Positions 5,185 through 5,337 of a DNA stretch of 5,337 nucleotides are shown here, piece after piece. Positions within the stretch are counted from its first letter, which is position 1; each line of letters begins with the position of its first letter. Where the stretch lies: contig MHEL01000163.1 in assembly GCA_001803815.1 (NCBI GenBank), positions 1-5,337 on the forward strand, read 5' to 3'. This DNA is from Nitrospirae bacterium RBG_19FT_COMBO_42_15 (GTDB lineage Bacteria; Nitrospirota; CAKKRA01; 9FT-COMBO-42-15). The notes under the pieces are model-generated. The model had not been told where the DNA came from, made no database searches, and saw only the letters and a program-made list of their open reading frames with translations. The translations under genes were made by a program, and so were the position numbers.

Positions 5185-5337
5185 ATGCGTAAATATCTAA
5201 TCTTGATTTTACTAATTTACTTATTCTTGAGTCAACCGCTGTATGCATCTGAAATAGGTGACGAGCTTGCATTTAAAAGAATAGCGCTCTTTGAACTTGA
5301 AGATAAGACAGCAGAGGGCTATGGCAGGGTTGTGAGC
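5185..5337 (+). CDS. Exported protein of unknown function (first 51 aa, 3' end outside window)
   Basis: The frame begins 45 nt after the prsT stop with no terminator between, so it is probably in the prsT operon. Residues 1-21 form a signal peptide: MRKY, a core of Leu and Ile, then SQPLYA with a likely cut before SEIGD. There is no Cys, so it is not a lipoprotein in the part seen. The mature start reads ELAFKRIALFELEDKTAEGYGRVVS. The RIALFELEDKT pattern followed by a G..VS helix loosely recalls CsgG/FlgO/LpoB-type outer-membrane-associated domains, and a trypsin-like protease is another thought; neither can be settled from 30 mature residues. The only purine-rich tract, GGGGGA (5178-5183), lies 1 nt from the ATG, which is too close, so an in-frame GTG at 5176 cannot be excluded. 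That it is an exported protein gene is likely; the family is unknown. Confidence 0.7.
   Translation, partial: MRKYLILILLIYLFLSQPLYASEIGDELAFKRIALFELEDKTAEGYGRVVS

Overview
The window is an AT-rich (roughly 40% GC by eye) stretch from a Gram-negative bacterium that uses the PEP-CTERM/exosortase surface-sorting system. Frequent ATA, AGA and AGG codons together with this gene content suggest an uncultured Nitrospirota-like or deltaproteobacterial-type lineage. That placement is an inference and weak.

Layout. (1) Positions 2-661 (+): the C-terminal 219 residues of a sigma-54-dependent activator, best matching PrsR, the response regulator of PEP-CTERM loci. (2) Positions 666-690: a GC-rich hairpin between two convergent genes that works as a terminator in both directions. 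(3) Positions 716-1456 (-): a secreted protein ending in a PEP-CTERM sorting signal. (4) Positions 1457-2008: a 552-bp divergent control region with no plausible gene. It holds a textbook sigma-54 (-24/-12) promoter for each flanking gene and three similar 17-bp dyads, candidate PrsR operators. (5) Positions 2009-2629 (+): a second, smaller PEP-CTERM protein, followed by a terminator at 2687-2730. (6) Positions 2733-2761: a perfect-consensus sigma-70 promoter. (7) Positions 2830-5139 (+): a 769-residue lipoprotein built of 21 consecutive TPR units, best matching PrsT. (8) From 5185 to the window end (+): the first 51 residues of another exported protein, probably in the prsT operon.

How the parts fit. 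PrsR-type activators (normally partnered with the sensor kinase PrsK, not in this window) drive RNA polymerase carrying sigma-54. Both PEP-CTERM genes have nearly identical sigma-54 promoters (14 of 17 bases the same), so they are very likely members of the PrsR regulon. Their products would be exported by Sec, held in the inner membrane by the C-terminal helix and processed by an exosortase encoded elsewhere. PrsT, a predicted outer-membrane TPR lipoprotein usually found in exopolysaccharide/exosortase loci, appears to be made from a housekeeping promoter. The window therefore separates regulated cargo from more constantly expressed machinery. The gene families are known; the least described part is the architecture of the divergent control region, especially the three evenly spaced dyads.
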